Positions 44,108 to 52,030 of a stretch of 64,000 nt of DNA are shown here, one piece after another. Under the pieces are notes generated by a model. That model was not told the DNA's origin, did no database searches, and saw nothing but the letters and a program-made list of their open reading frames with translations. A program made the translations under genes and the position numbers. The stretch is from assembly GCF_031326225.1 (NCBI RefSeq), contig NZ_CP133720.1, forward strand, positions 1,240,001-1,304,000, written 5' to 3'. Numbering within the stretch: the stretch's first letter is position 1; each line of letters begins with the position of its first letter. The DNA is from Undibacterium cyanobacteriorum (GTDB lineage Bacteria; Pseudomonadota; Gammaproteobacteria; Burkholderiales; Burkholderiaceae_D).

Positions 44108-45286
44108 TTAATTGGAAGCGAAATGCGCTTTGAGATAGCGTAATTTGGGATTGCTCGAATTAACAGCGGCGAGTAAACGAATTTGCTGACGTGATTTCTC
44201 AAATGCACCTGTTTGCCAATAGGCTTTTGCCAGAGCTTGGTGAACTTCTTCAAAACCACTAGTGTACTTCTGAGCGCGTTCAAGATAGCTGATCGCTTCA
44301 GTGTATTGCTTGTTCTGCGCTGCATGAAGCCCTTTCCCTATCCAATAATAAGGATCTTGTTCCTGTACACGGGCGATGCGTTCTTGCAATCGTAGCGCAT
44401 CTTGAGTACGTCCCAACTTGTGATACAGCGCTTGTAAATTCCTTAGCTGAAGTACGTTCGAATTTTCTAAGCTTAATGCGAATTCCAAAGTCGCGGCTGC
44501 TTTGTCGGCTAAGTTGCGACTGAGATACAGTTGCGCTAAGTTGCTGTAAGTACTGGTTTCCAAGGGTGCCGCCATCGCTGCTTGTTTGAAATAGGTATAA
44601 GCAAGATCATGCTTGCCTTGTAGCATGGACTCCACCCCGAGATTGTTATAGAAGAGCGCGAGTACATCTTCCTCCGATAAAATTCTGCCGCGTCGCATGC
44701 TAAATTGGTTAGGATCAAAATCGATCAACATGTAGCCGCGCTCATGCCCCTCATTCGTATTCAAAAAAAGATTCGGGTTGAGAACGATGGCATTCACGTG
44801 GCCATTGACATATTCGACTCGACCATGGCGATCAAATTGCACTGGCATTGGTACATCTTGAATGTGAATTGGTAGCTGTAATCGTTTGCCGATTGCGTAG
44901 GCTAAAATACTGAGAGAGAGGCAATCTCCGCGATTTTTCTCCCAAGTTTCATGCGCGGTGGTAGTGTGATAGCCCTCATACAGGAATGGTCGCGCTTGAT
45001 CGGTGTACAGTAGGCTCGTTAGAAAATTCGCACGCTCTTGGATGGTGCTGCCAGCGCGATTCATCGAGGCCAACTTTCTCTCCAAGCTCGGACTGAGTCG
45101 GAAAAGATCGTCGCTGTTTGGTAATGAGTTTGGTACAAAGATAAAGTCTTGATCGGCCCAGAGTTGCTGCTGTTTTTGTAATTCTAATGCTTGGTTTTTC
45201 TCGAGCGTGCTGCATGCACTCAGTTGGAGACAAAGAAGAATCACCATTAAAAAGGAAGTCGAGCGTTGCATGGTTAAGCGGGCCAT
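44108..45286 (-). CDS. Transglutaminase-like/TPR lipoprotein, paralog 1
   Basis: 392 residues. The lipobox LSACS puts the lipidated Cys near residue 25. A transglutaminase-like core follows: candidate catalytic Cys in NRGDCLSLSILAYAIGKRL, His in GHVNAIVLNP and Asp in LIDFDPNQF. The C-terminal half holds about five TPR units (FYNNLGVESML.., STYSNLAQLYLSRN.., QYTEAISYLERAQK.., EEVHQALAKAYWQTG). It is clearly homologous to the next gene upstream, 53 bp away on the same strand. A cell-envelope, perhaps peptidoglycan-related, role is inferred. AAAGG precedes the ATG. Confidence 0.83.
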   Translation of the reverse strand: MARLTMQRSTSFLMVILLCLQLSACSTLEKNQALELQKQQQLWADQDFIFVPNSLPNSDDLFRLSPSLERKLASMNRAGSTIQERANFLTSLLYTDQARPFLYEGYHTTTAHETWEKNRGDCLSLSILAYAIGKRLQLPIHIQDVPMPVQFDRHGRVEYVNGHVNAIVLNPNLFLNTNEGHERGYMLIDFDPNQFSMRRGRILSEEDVLALFYNNLGVESMLQGKHDLAYTYFKQAAMAAPLETSTYSNLAQLYLSRNLADKAAATLEFALSLENSNVLQLRNLQALYHKLGRTQDALRLQERIARVQEQDPYYWIGKGLHAAQNKQYTEAISYLERAQKYTSGFEEVHQALAKAYWQTGAFEKSRQQIRLLAAVNSSNPKLRYLKAHFASN

Positions 45287-45339
45287 CGTGAGCCTTTCTT
45301 TTACTGAATTACACTTTGAGTTTCTCTATATTCACTGAA

Positions 45340-46524
45340 CTAATTGGTCGCAAATTTCGTTTTCAATAAACGTGACTTCGGATGACTTGGCATCAGACTG
45401 ACCAGTTTTTTGATTTGCATTTTTGCCTTTTCAAACGAAGATGTCTTGAGATAGGCTTCGGCCAAGGCTTGATGAATTTCAGCAAAACCGCTGGTCATTT
45501 TTTCTGCCCGTTCCAAATAGGATATCGCTTCCGCATATTTTTTGTGTTGCAGCGCGTTTAAACCGAGTCCGGTCCAATAATGCGGGTTTTGTTCATCGCT
45601 TGCACGTATCGTCGGGACGAGTGCGGCAGCCTCGGTAAAACGCTGCTGCTGTTCATAAATCGCTTGCAGGCTGCGCATGACAACCACATCATCCGGTTTG
45701 AGTGCAAGCGCACGTTTGAGGCTGTCTTCAGCGAGTTGGGGAGCACCAACGTTGAGATAAAGTTGTGCCAAATTATTTAGAGCAAGCGAGTTGTTTGGAG
45801 CGGTTTGCAAGGCTGCTCGAAGATAAGTGTAGGCTTTTACTTTCTCACCTTTTTCCATAAACTCCGCACCGAGATTATTGTAAAAACGCGAGGTTATTTC
45901 CTCCTCTGAGAGCGCGCGTCCGGCGTTCAGAATCATCGTTTGTGGTTCAAAATCGATGATGAGGTAGCCGCGATGCGTGGTGTCTGAGTCCAGCCAGAAA
46001 TCCTTGGTCATGACCATGGCATTGACGTGGGTGTTCAGAAATTCGAGACGACCACGGCGATCGAATTGCGCCGGGATCTCTACATCTTGCATCACGATAG
46101 GGAGCTTAAGTTCTCTTCCTATGGCGTAAGCGAGCAGCGTGAGCGAAATGCAATTTCCCGTTTTCTCGCTCCAAGTTTTGCGCACGATGGTGGTTTCATC
46201 GGGATTGTAGGTAAAGGGCGAAATATCTTGCGAATAAACGAGATTGAGGAAATGTTGAGTGCGTCCATGGATCGACATTCTTCGGATCTCAGGACGATTC
46301 AGATCCGCGATTAAATCAGCGGGCAGGCCAAAGATATCCTTGTGATCTAGCAGTACGACCTTGTCGTGACCAGGGAAAAGCGAGTCAGCGAAGCCTGGTG
46401 GTGTGTGACTCATTGATGCGTTGCTCAGTGGTGATTTGGTTGTGCTGCACGCCACACACATACATAACAAGGCAGAAATGCCGAGGTATCTAAATAGTCG
46501 CGAAAAAAAAGGAAGGCGATTCAT
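45340..46524 (-). CDS. Transglutaminase-like/TPR lipoprotein, paralog 2
   Basis: About 394 residues from the ATG at 46524; a GTG at 46536 would include the GGAG ribosome site in the coding sequence. Lipobox CVACS near residue 28. The same architecture as its neighbour is kept: Cys in KTGNCISLTLLAYAIGREL, His in THVNAMVMTK, Asp/Glu in IIDFEPQ, then TPRs with the shared FYNNLGAEFM, EAISYLERAEKMTSGF and HQALAEAYL blocks. The tandem duplication with conserved catalytic positions suggests two related substrates or a heteromer. The promoter must lie between it and fhs, which is divergent. Confidence 0.83.
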   Translation of the reverse strand: MNRLPFFSRLFRYLGISALLCMCVACSTTKSPLSNASMSHTPPGFADSLFPGHDKVVLLDHKDIFGLPADLIADLNRPEIRRMSIHGRTQHFLNLVYSQDISPFTYNPDETTIVRKTWSEKTGNCISLTLLAYAIGRELKLPIVMQDVEIPAQFDRRGRLEFLNTHVNAMVMTKDFWLDSDTTHRGYLIIDFEPQTMILNAGRALSEEEITSRFYNNLGAEFMEKGEKVKAYTYLRAALQTAPNNSLALNNLAQLYLNVGAPQLAEDSLKRALALKPDDVVVMRSLQAIYEQQQRFTEAAALVPTIRASDEQNPHYWTGLGLNALQHKKYAEAISYLERAEKMTSGFAEIHQALAEAYLKTSSFEKAKMQIKKLVSLMPSHPKSRLLKTKFATN

Positions 46525-46696
46525 GAGCTTCTCCACGAGACTTCAATGAAGATTAATGTACTCCTAGTCATAGCATATGTGTAAATAAGTTTTGATGAAA
46601 CGAGGCATGGGTGGGATGAATAGGAAGAATTTAGGTGTAGTATGTGGAAACAAAAAAACAGTCTTTTTTGATCACTATCCAAGAGAGAAAAATACC

Positions 46697-48382
46697 ATGG
46701 CACAAAATGACGTCAAAAGCGATCTAGAAATTGCCCAAGCAGCCCAACTCAAACACATCAATGACATTGCCACCAAACTCGGCGTTGCGGTCGATGATTT
46801 GGAGCATTATGGCAAGTACAAAGCGAAGCTGCCTTTGCATTTGATCGACCCCGAAAAAGTAAAGAAAAATAAATTGATCTTGGTGACGGCGATTACGCCG
46901 ACGCCGCCCGGTGAAGGAAAAACCACCACGTCAATTGGCCTGACCGAAGGCTTGAATCGCATCGGCAAAAAGGCCACCGTAGTCTTGCGTGAACCCTCAT
47001 TGGGACCGGTGTTTGGTATCAAGGGCGGTGCCGCCGGCGGTGGGTATTCGCAAGTGGTGCCGATGGAAGATATCAATCTGCATTTCACCGGTGATTTTTC
47101 TGCCATCGAAAAAGCCAATAATTTGTTAGCCGCTCTGATCGACAATAACATCTATTTTCAAAAAGAGAGTTTGGGCATTGATCCGCGTACTGTGAAATGG
47201 AAACGCGTGATGGATATGAATGATCGCTCCCTGCGCAGCATGATTACCGGTTTGGGTGGTCGCGCTGGCGGTAATCCACGTGAAGCGGGTTTCAATATTA
47301 CCGCTGCTTCTGAGATTATGGCGATCTTGTGTTTGGCCGAATCTTTCCAAGATCTGAAAACCAAGCTCGGCAATATTTATGTCGGCGACACCTATGACAA
47401 CAAGCCGATTTATTGCCGCGATTTGAAAGCACAGGGCGCCATGGCAGCCTTGCTGAAAGATGCAATTAAGCCGAACTTGGTGCAGACTTTGGAGGGTAAT
47501 CCTGCGATTATTCATGGTGGCCCATTTGCGAATATCGCACAAGGAACTAACTCAGTTCTCGCGACGAAATTGGGCTTGTCATTGTCCGATTATGTGGTGA
47601 CCGAAGCGGGCTTTGGTGCCGATCTCGGCGCTGAGAAATTCCTCGATATTAAGTGTGGGTATTCAGGTCTTAGCCCGTCCGCAGTAGTGATCGTCGCCAC
47701 CGTTCGCGCTTTGAAATACCATGGCGGGCAGGATCTCAAGACACTGACCACGCCGAATTTGGAAAGCCTGAAGGCGGGCTTTGCCAATCTTGAAAAGCAT
47801 TTAGAAAATATCGCACTTTACGGCCTTCCTGCGGTGGTCTCGATCAATCGTTTCACTAGCGATAGTGACGAAGAACTCGCTTTCCTCAAGCAAGCTTGCG
47901 AAGCACTTGGCGCCAAAGTCGCGCTGTCTGAAGGTTGGGCGAAAGGTGGCGAAGGCACCAAAGAGTTGGCGCAAGCCGTGGTTGATACGGTGGCGAACTT
48001 CCATGGCCGCTACACCCCGGTCTATGATTGGAATAGCGATATCAAGAAGAAGGTCGAAGCGGTCGCAAAAAAAGTGTATGGCGCTGGTTCAGTCGTGTTC
48101 CAAGCCAAGGCCTTGGCCGACATTAAGCATATCGAAGGATTGGGATTGGGGCATCTGCCCATTTGTATCGCCAAGACACAGAAATCGTTTTCCGATAATG
48201 AAGCACTGATTGGTCGCCCGACGGGATTTGAACTTACTGTGCGTGAGTTTGAGATCGCAGCTGGTGCTGGGTTCTTGGTACCAATCACTGGTGCGATTAT
48301 GCGTTTGCCGGGATTGCCTGCAGTGCCCGCGGCTTTGCATATCGACATTGATGATGAGGGCGTGATTAGCGGGCTCTCCTGA
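46697..48382 (+). CDS. fhs: Formate-tetrahydrofolate ligase
   Basis: 561 residues from the ATG at 46697 with AGAGAG upstream; the longer frame from 46592 has no support. It joins formate to THF with ATP, giving 10-formyl-THF for purines and C1 metabolism. The P-loop TPPGEGKTTTSIGL (near 73), EPSLGPVFGIKGGAAGGGYSQV and LHFTGDFSAI are hallmark blocks. It is a single gene. I looked for a ZTP or THF riboswitch in its leader and saw none. Confidence 0.97.
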   Translation: MAQNDVKSDLEIAQAAQLKHINDIATKLGVAVDDLEHYGKYKAKLPLHLIDPEKVKKNKLILVTAITPTPPGEGKTTTSIGLTEGLNRIGKKATVVLREPSLGPVFGIKGGAAGGGYSQVVPMEDINLHFTGDFSAIEKANNLLAALIDNNIYFQKESLGIDPRTVKWKRVMDMNDRSLRSMITGLGGRAGGNPREAGFNITAASEIMAILCLAESFQDLKTKLGNIYVGDTYDNKPIYCRDLKAQGAMAALLKDAIKPNLVQTLEGNPAIIHGGPFANIAQGTNSVLATKLGLSLSDYVVTEAGFGADLGAEKFLDIKCGYSGLSPSAVVIVATVRALKYHGGQDLKTLTTPNLESLKAGFANLEKHLENIALYGLPAVVSINRFTSDSDEELAFLKQACEALGAKVALSEGWAKGGEGTKELAQAVVDTVANFHGRYTPVYDWNSDIKKKVEAVAKKVYGAGSVVFQAKALADIKHIEGLGLGHLPICIAKTQKSFSDNEALIGRPTGFELTVREFEIAAGAGFLVPITGAIMRLPGLPAVPAALHIDIDDEGVISGLS

Positions 48383-48394
48383 CCACACCTCATT

Positions 48395-48518
48395 AAATCC
48401 AAGTCCCGGGCGCATTGCTTCGTAGGTATTGCAACTGCGGTCCTCGCAGTACTCGTGTATTGCCCCCGTTGTTTGAAAAATCTGCGCCTCGCACTGCATC
48501 TCGGAATTTGAACATTTT
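48395..48518. repeat. Degenerate nested-hairpin repeat, copy 2
   Basis: This is a diverged relative of the 98-bp element at 1968 and 59886. It shares the AAATCCAA start, GGGCGCAT, the TCGCAGTACTCGTGTATTGC-like core and GCGCCTCGCACTGCATC, but is about 26 bp longer and its outer arms pair less well. It starts 12 bp after the fhs stop, the same distance as copy 1 from the pyk stop. Confidence 0.7.
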
Positions 48519-48607
48519 GAGATGTATTGCGGGTCTTAGGGGAAAGTTGAAAGCTGCGTTGCAGGCTGAGTTTCATCGATTGGCGTTGGTTCTATTGGCA
48601 TGCGTTC

Positions 48608-49768
48608 TTAAGTAATTTCCACGCAAGCTGCAATTTGCGTCGGCATTCTGTTGTATCCCATTTGCATTGGCGTGAGCCAATATAGTCCATTTAAGTATTC
48701 CTGTACTTGGTATTTTGCGAAACCTCTTGGCATGCTAATTGGATAGTCGATTTCATCAGATAACGTGAAGATCGATTGTTTTCCTTTCCTTGCACCATTG
48801 GCTCTAAGCGGGCTAAATATGACGCGATCAAGCGAGGCGCAGATGGTGCCGTAGCATTGTTCCAATGGCCTAACTATGAGTTCAGTGATAGCGAGCGCAT
48901 CATCGTTTTTCGTTAAGGTGCCTAGTGGAATTCCATATCTGATAAAGGATGGATCGTATCCAGCCGCATATACATACCATTCATTGTCTATTCTTGCGCA
49001 TTCGGAGATGACCGGTGGAAGATCTTTGCGATAGTAGGTCTTACCTCGTTCTGTCGCAATGTGTATCCCACCATGTCCATGTTCCATTGGAAATTTTCTA
49101 TAGTCCTCGATATTGGTTCTTTTTGGCGAACCGTCAGCATCAACTTCGACCCAAGAGGCACTTTTCAAATCTTCGTCAATTCGAAGAAGCGCAAGGTATC
49201 GGCCAGCATGACAGTCATGCTCCTTCGGATGCCGTATAACGACGGGTACTACCCCTTCATCTGAATTTCCACAGTGCGTGGGAACGTAGTAGCTATCCTT
49301 GACGTGGGAGTCAAATCGCGGCTGTCCTAGGAAAGAAAAATGGTTTTGAATTGGGATTACAACTGGCTCATCGCTTATGCTTGAAAACAGGAGAATGATT
49401 TCAGTTGAAAGTAGTAGACCGAATTGCTCACCGAATTTAAATGCTTGCACTTGATTGTCATCGTTGAGCCCTGAAAGAAGCTCCTTGCGGTGCGTAAGTT
49501 CCCTCTGGAGAACGCGTGTTACTTGACCTTCTATAGTGAGCTCTGCGAGCCAGTACTGAAATTTTGATTCAGGTATTCTCTCATTGATGCCCCATCCGAA
49601 AGCAATGGCGCGACCATTTTTAAAAGGAATTAATTTAGTTAGGCTGGTTAACCCATTAAAATCCTTGCTGACATCTAGCGTCGTCTGGAATGCCAGTTTT
49701 AGTTTGATCATATTTTCGTTTTTCCATGTTTTGAAGTTGTTCGTCGATTGAGCCAGCGCAATCGGCAA
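48608..49768 (-). CDS. Hypothetical protein, orphan
   Basis: 386 residues at most; an internal ATG at 49711 (367 residues) is a possible start. No signal peptide, helix or catalytic motif is obvious. Recurring aromatic/Gly segments (FGWGINERIPESKFQYWLAEL, WYVYAAGYDPSFIRYGIPLG, YLNGLYWLTPMQMGYNRMP) suggest a beta-propeller-like or other all-beta fold. I do not recognise the family. Base composition looks AT-richer than the flanking fhs gene and the codons look less biased, so recent acquisition is possible. Confidence 0.6.
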   Translation of the reverse strand: MPIALAQSTNNFKTWKNENMIKLKLAFQTTLDVSKDFNGLTSLTKLIPFKNGRAIAFGWGINERIPESKFQYWLAELTIEGQVTRVLQRELTHRKELLSGLNDDNQVQAFKFGEQFGLLLSTEIILLFSSISDEPVVIPIQNHFSFLGQPRFDSHVKDSYYVPTHCGNSDEGVVPVVIRHPKEHDCHAGRYLALLRIDEDLKSASWVEVDADGSPKRTNIEDYRKFPMEHGHGGIHIATERGKTYYRKDLPPVISECARIDNEWYVYAAGYDPSFIRYGIPLGTLTKNDDALAITELIVRPLEQCYGTICASLDRVIFSPLRANGARKGKQSIFTLSDEIDYPISMPRGFAKYQVQEYLNGLYWLTPMQMGYNRMPTQIAACVEIT

Positions 49769-49877
49769 TTTTTCAAGCTAATTTTAATGCAAATTATTAG
49801 TTCAGCAATTCCATAGTATCTATTCTTTGAAAATTCGATTTTCAAAAGAGGGGGAGGAAAAAATTAGAATCCCTCCG

Positions 49878-49999
49878 TCTAGTTCAAAAGAACAATCTCC
49901 CCCCCCTAGTGCCAATGCGTAAACGCATCCACCGTACCGACGAATGGGCGTTAGTGGCTCAGCTCTCTAAAAATTGATCATGTCGAAGTGGCGCACATG
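49878..49999. repeat. ~120-bp direct repeat, copy 1 (3' end of RtcB-like gene)
   Basis: Starting TCTAGTTC and ending GGCGCACATG, this segment recurs in the same orientation at 54246-54363 with roughly nine-tenths identity. It contains a small hairpin ATGCGT-aa-ACGCAT and the last 11 codons plus stop of the RtcB-like gene. The two copies bound a 4.2-kb block. The rest of 49769-49966 is AT-rich with no gene. Confidence 0.85.
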
Positions 50000-50605
50000 G
50001 GAGCTTGCTGACAGGCGCTGTAGTTCGCGTTCTACCTCTTGAAAATCGACTTGCGCAAACAAGCATTGTGGCACCCGCTTAGTGTGGGTCCAAAAAGCTG
50101 AGAGACCATCATTGAAAAGGGCGCGCATGGATTCTGGCGTGGTCGGTAAATTGCGTTGCCCCTCCAATAAGTCGAGTTTTAGGAGTCGGACAAGTTCGGC
50201 TTTCTTCGATAGAAATTCTTCTAAGCTGAGATCGATCACATGCAAGCGCATGCCGCAATTGATGTCAGTTCCCACCGCTTGTGGGATGACAAAATCGTGG
50301 CTGGTCACCAAAACGCTGCCGACCGGCACCAAAGTGCTAGGATGAAAATCTGGCGTAGCGCAGGCACGGCAAACATGGCCACCATCTGGATGCCATACAC
50401 CAGCAAAATCTAAGAGTTGGCTGACCGCCTTCGCTTCCAATGGAAGTGACTCAGGAAGCAGGATTTCGGCGTGAACATCACGAGCAACTAAAGAGCGTAC
50501 TTTGATGATATTGCCGTCGCGCTGTGCTTCGATGCCATGTGACGCGAGTGCTTTTGCCAAACGTTTGGCAGAAACTGTTTGTTTGGGAGTATGAGAGAAA
50601 TTCAT
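49967..50605 (-). pseudogene. RtcB-like RNA ligase, truncated after the N-terminal half
   Basis: 212 residues against roughly 380-480 for RtcB proteins. The N-terminal part is well kept: ACATPDFHPSTLVPVGSVLVTS and IPQAVGTDINCGMRLHV, with the Cys of the DINCGM metal site. The protein stops before the LG.LGGGNHF region and lacks the distal His ligands and the guanylylated His, so it cannot be a complete ligase. The last codons lie within the direct repeat at 49878-49999, which marks the break. It could be a remnant or a stable half-protein. A terminator-like hairpin lies in its leader. Confidence 0.75.
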
Positions 50606-50631
50606 TGACTGCTTTCGAAACGTGAAAAAAC

Positions 50632-50650
50632 CGCCTCGTATTTCGAGGCG
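50632..50650. terminator. Terminator-like hairpin in the leader of the RtcB-like gene
   Basis: CGCCTCG-tattt-CGAGGCG is a perfect 7-bp stem, with TTTT on the + side and a T6 run on the - side. It sits 27 bp before the RtcB-like ATG, between two divergent genes, so it serves no upstream gene. It could be an attenuator or the relic of a lost gene end. The rest of the 290-bp gap 50606-50895 holds the MarR operator and no gene. Confidence 0.6.
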
Positions 50651-50870
50651 TTTTCTTCAGAGGCAGCAGCCAATACAACGAAGAGGGCGCAAGTGTATTG
50701 TCGGAGACAAGAAATGTAAATATCTATTCCGCAGCTCAGTGACTTGCTAGAGGTGGGGAATTTACCAAGTCTTTACATCCTAGATTCCGATTTCACAAGT
50801 GAAAACTAAATGTGGGCTTGCGTGTTTTTTCAGACAAGAAAAAAAGTTATGAAAAACCACTAGCCATTTA

Positions 50871-50886
50871 ATATAAGTGCTTATAT
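50871..50886. promoter_or_regulatory. Candidate MarR operator
   Basis: ATATAAG-tg-CTTATAT is a perfect 7-bp inverted repeat ending 9 bp before the MarR start codon. MarR dimers bind AT-rich palindromes of this size, usually overlapping their own promoter, so autorepression is likely by analogy. Confidence 0.6.
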
Positions 50887-50895
50887 AATAAATTT

Positions 50896-51429
50896 ATGAC
50901 TAGAACTCTTGGTACTCAATTACGACATTTGATCGAGTTACTCGATGGAGCGGTGGCGCGTTCCTATGATGCATTTGATCTCAATTATCGTCCGCGTTAC
51001 ACGCCTGTTATGCGCGTGTTGATCGCTATGGAGAGCTGCACAATTGGTGACATTGCGGTAGCCGCGAAAGTGACTCAACCAGCGGCAACGCAAACCGTGG
51101 CCATGATGTTGAAGGATGGCATTGTGCAATCTGCGCCGGGCGAACAAGACGCGCGGCAACGAATGATTTCCTTGACTGAGCATGGGCGTGCGATGGTGCC
51201 GCTACTGCAACGTTGCTGGTTGGCGACCGCACAAGCAGCGCAGTCAATTGAAGACGAATTGCCGCATTCCTTTACCGGCACACTGGAAATGGCGATTGAG
51301 GCTTTGGAACGAAGGTCCTTTGATCAACGCATCCAAGAAGCGCATGAGGCCTTGGATGCTTTGGATGGAGAACCCAAAAAAGCAAAGAAAGTTAAATCGG
51401 CCAGTGAAACTTCTCGCCGAAAGAAATAG
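50896..51429 (+). CDS. MarR-family transcriptional regulator
   Basis: 177 residues. The winged-helix domain (about 30-120) shows YTPVMRVLIAMESCTIGDIAVAAKVTQPAATQTVAMMLKDGIV with the recognition helix, and then the wing DARQRMISLTEHGRAM. The C-terminal tail is Lys-rich (KKAKKVKSASETSRRKK), longer than usual. It may regulate itself through the palindrome upstream and possibly the two secreted proteins downstream on the same strand (102 bp away). The ligand is unknown. Confidence 0.9.
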   Translation: MTRTLGTQLRHLIELLDGAVARSYDAFDLNYRPRYTPVMRVLIAMESCTIGDIAVAAKVTQPAATQTVAMMLKDGIVQSAPGEQDARQRMISLTEHGRAMVPLLQRCWLATAQAAQSIEDELPHSFTGTLEMAIEALERRSFDQRIQEAHEALDALDGEPKKAKKVKSASETSRRKK

Positions 51430-51531
51430 GTAAGTGAATTCGCAATCTTTGTCGTTGATATTGTATTCAACAACGATGAACTAACGCGGCTTGATCGCCG
51501 CATCTTAAACTACTGTTGAAAGGAAATGCCC

Positions 51532-51984
51532 ATGTTACGTTATGCCATCATTCTTATCGCTTTAGCTTTGCCATTTTCGAATACACAGGCGCAATCGAAG
51601 TTGGGGAATTTCAAGGATAACACCAGCTTACCGAGCGATGCCTATGGCAAGGTAATTCAGTCTTTAATCGATGTCACAAACTCTGGTAATCCAGAAGAAA
51701 TCAAGAAATTCTTATTGGCGAATACCACCAAAGATTTCCTTGAGGCCTTGCCGTTGCAAGAACACATTGGGCGCATTGCAGGCTTTGGACAGGCGCATGG
51801 TGGATGCGATTTCTACGCTTTGCGTGAATCGGCAGCGACAGCTTCCGACAGTGACTTGCGTCAGTTGATTGTCAAAGGTCGTGCCTCGGGAGATTGGTTT
51901 GAGGTGATGCTTTCTTTTGAAGGCAATCAAGCACCAAAGATTGCCAATATGGCGGCGAAAGAAATTCCACCAGCAGTGAAGTGA
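51532..51984 (+). CDS. Small secreted protein, possible accessory to the S41 peptidase
   Basis: About 150 residues from the ATG at 51532 (AGGA 7 nt upstream). Signal peptide MLRYAIILIALALPFSNTQAQ. The mature part (~130 residues) resembles the cone-like or nuclear-transport-factor-like domain that in other proteins is fused next to beta-lactamase or S41 domains (VIQSLIDVTNSGNPEEIKKFLLANT.., ending GNQAPKIANMAAKEIPPAV). Here it is free-standing and 46 bp upstream of an S41 peptidase. The family assignment is tentative. Confidence 0.65.
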   Translation: MLRYAIILIALALPFSNTQAQSKLGNFKDNTSLPSDAYGKVIQSLIDVTNSGNPEEIKKFLLANTTKDFLEALPLQEHIGRIAGFGQAHGGCDFYALRESAATASDSDLRQLIVKGRASGDWFEVMLSFEGNQAPKIANMAAKEIPPAVK

Positions 51985-52030
51985 ATTCGCCATCTAGCTT
52001 TGATCGTCTTTCATAAACACAGGAGTCAAC

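Noticed and set aside
46537..46696. Possible ZTP or THF riboswitch before fhs
   Set aside because: No conserved core of either class could be traced in the 160-bp leader.
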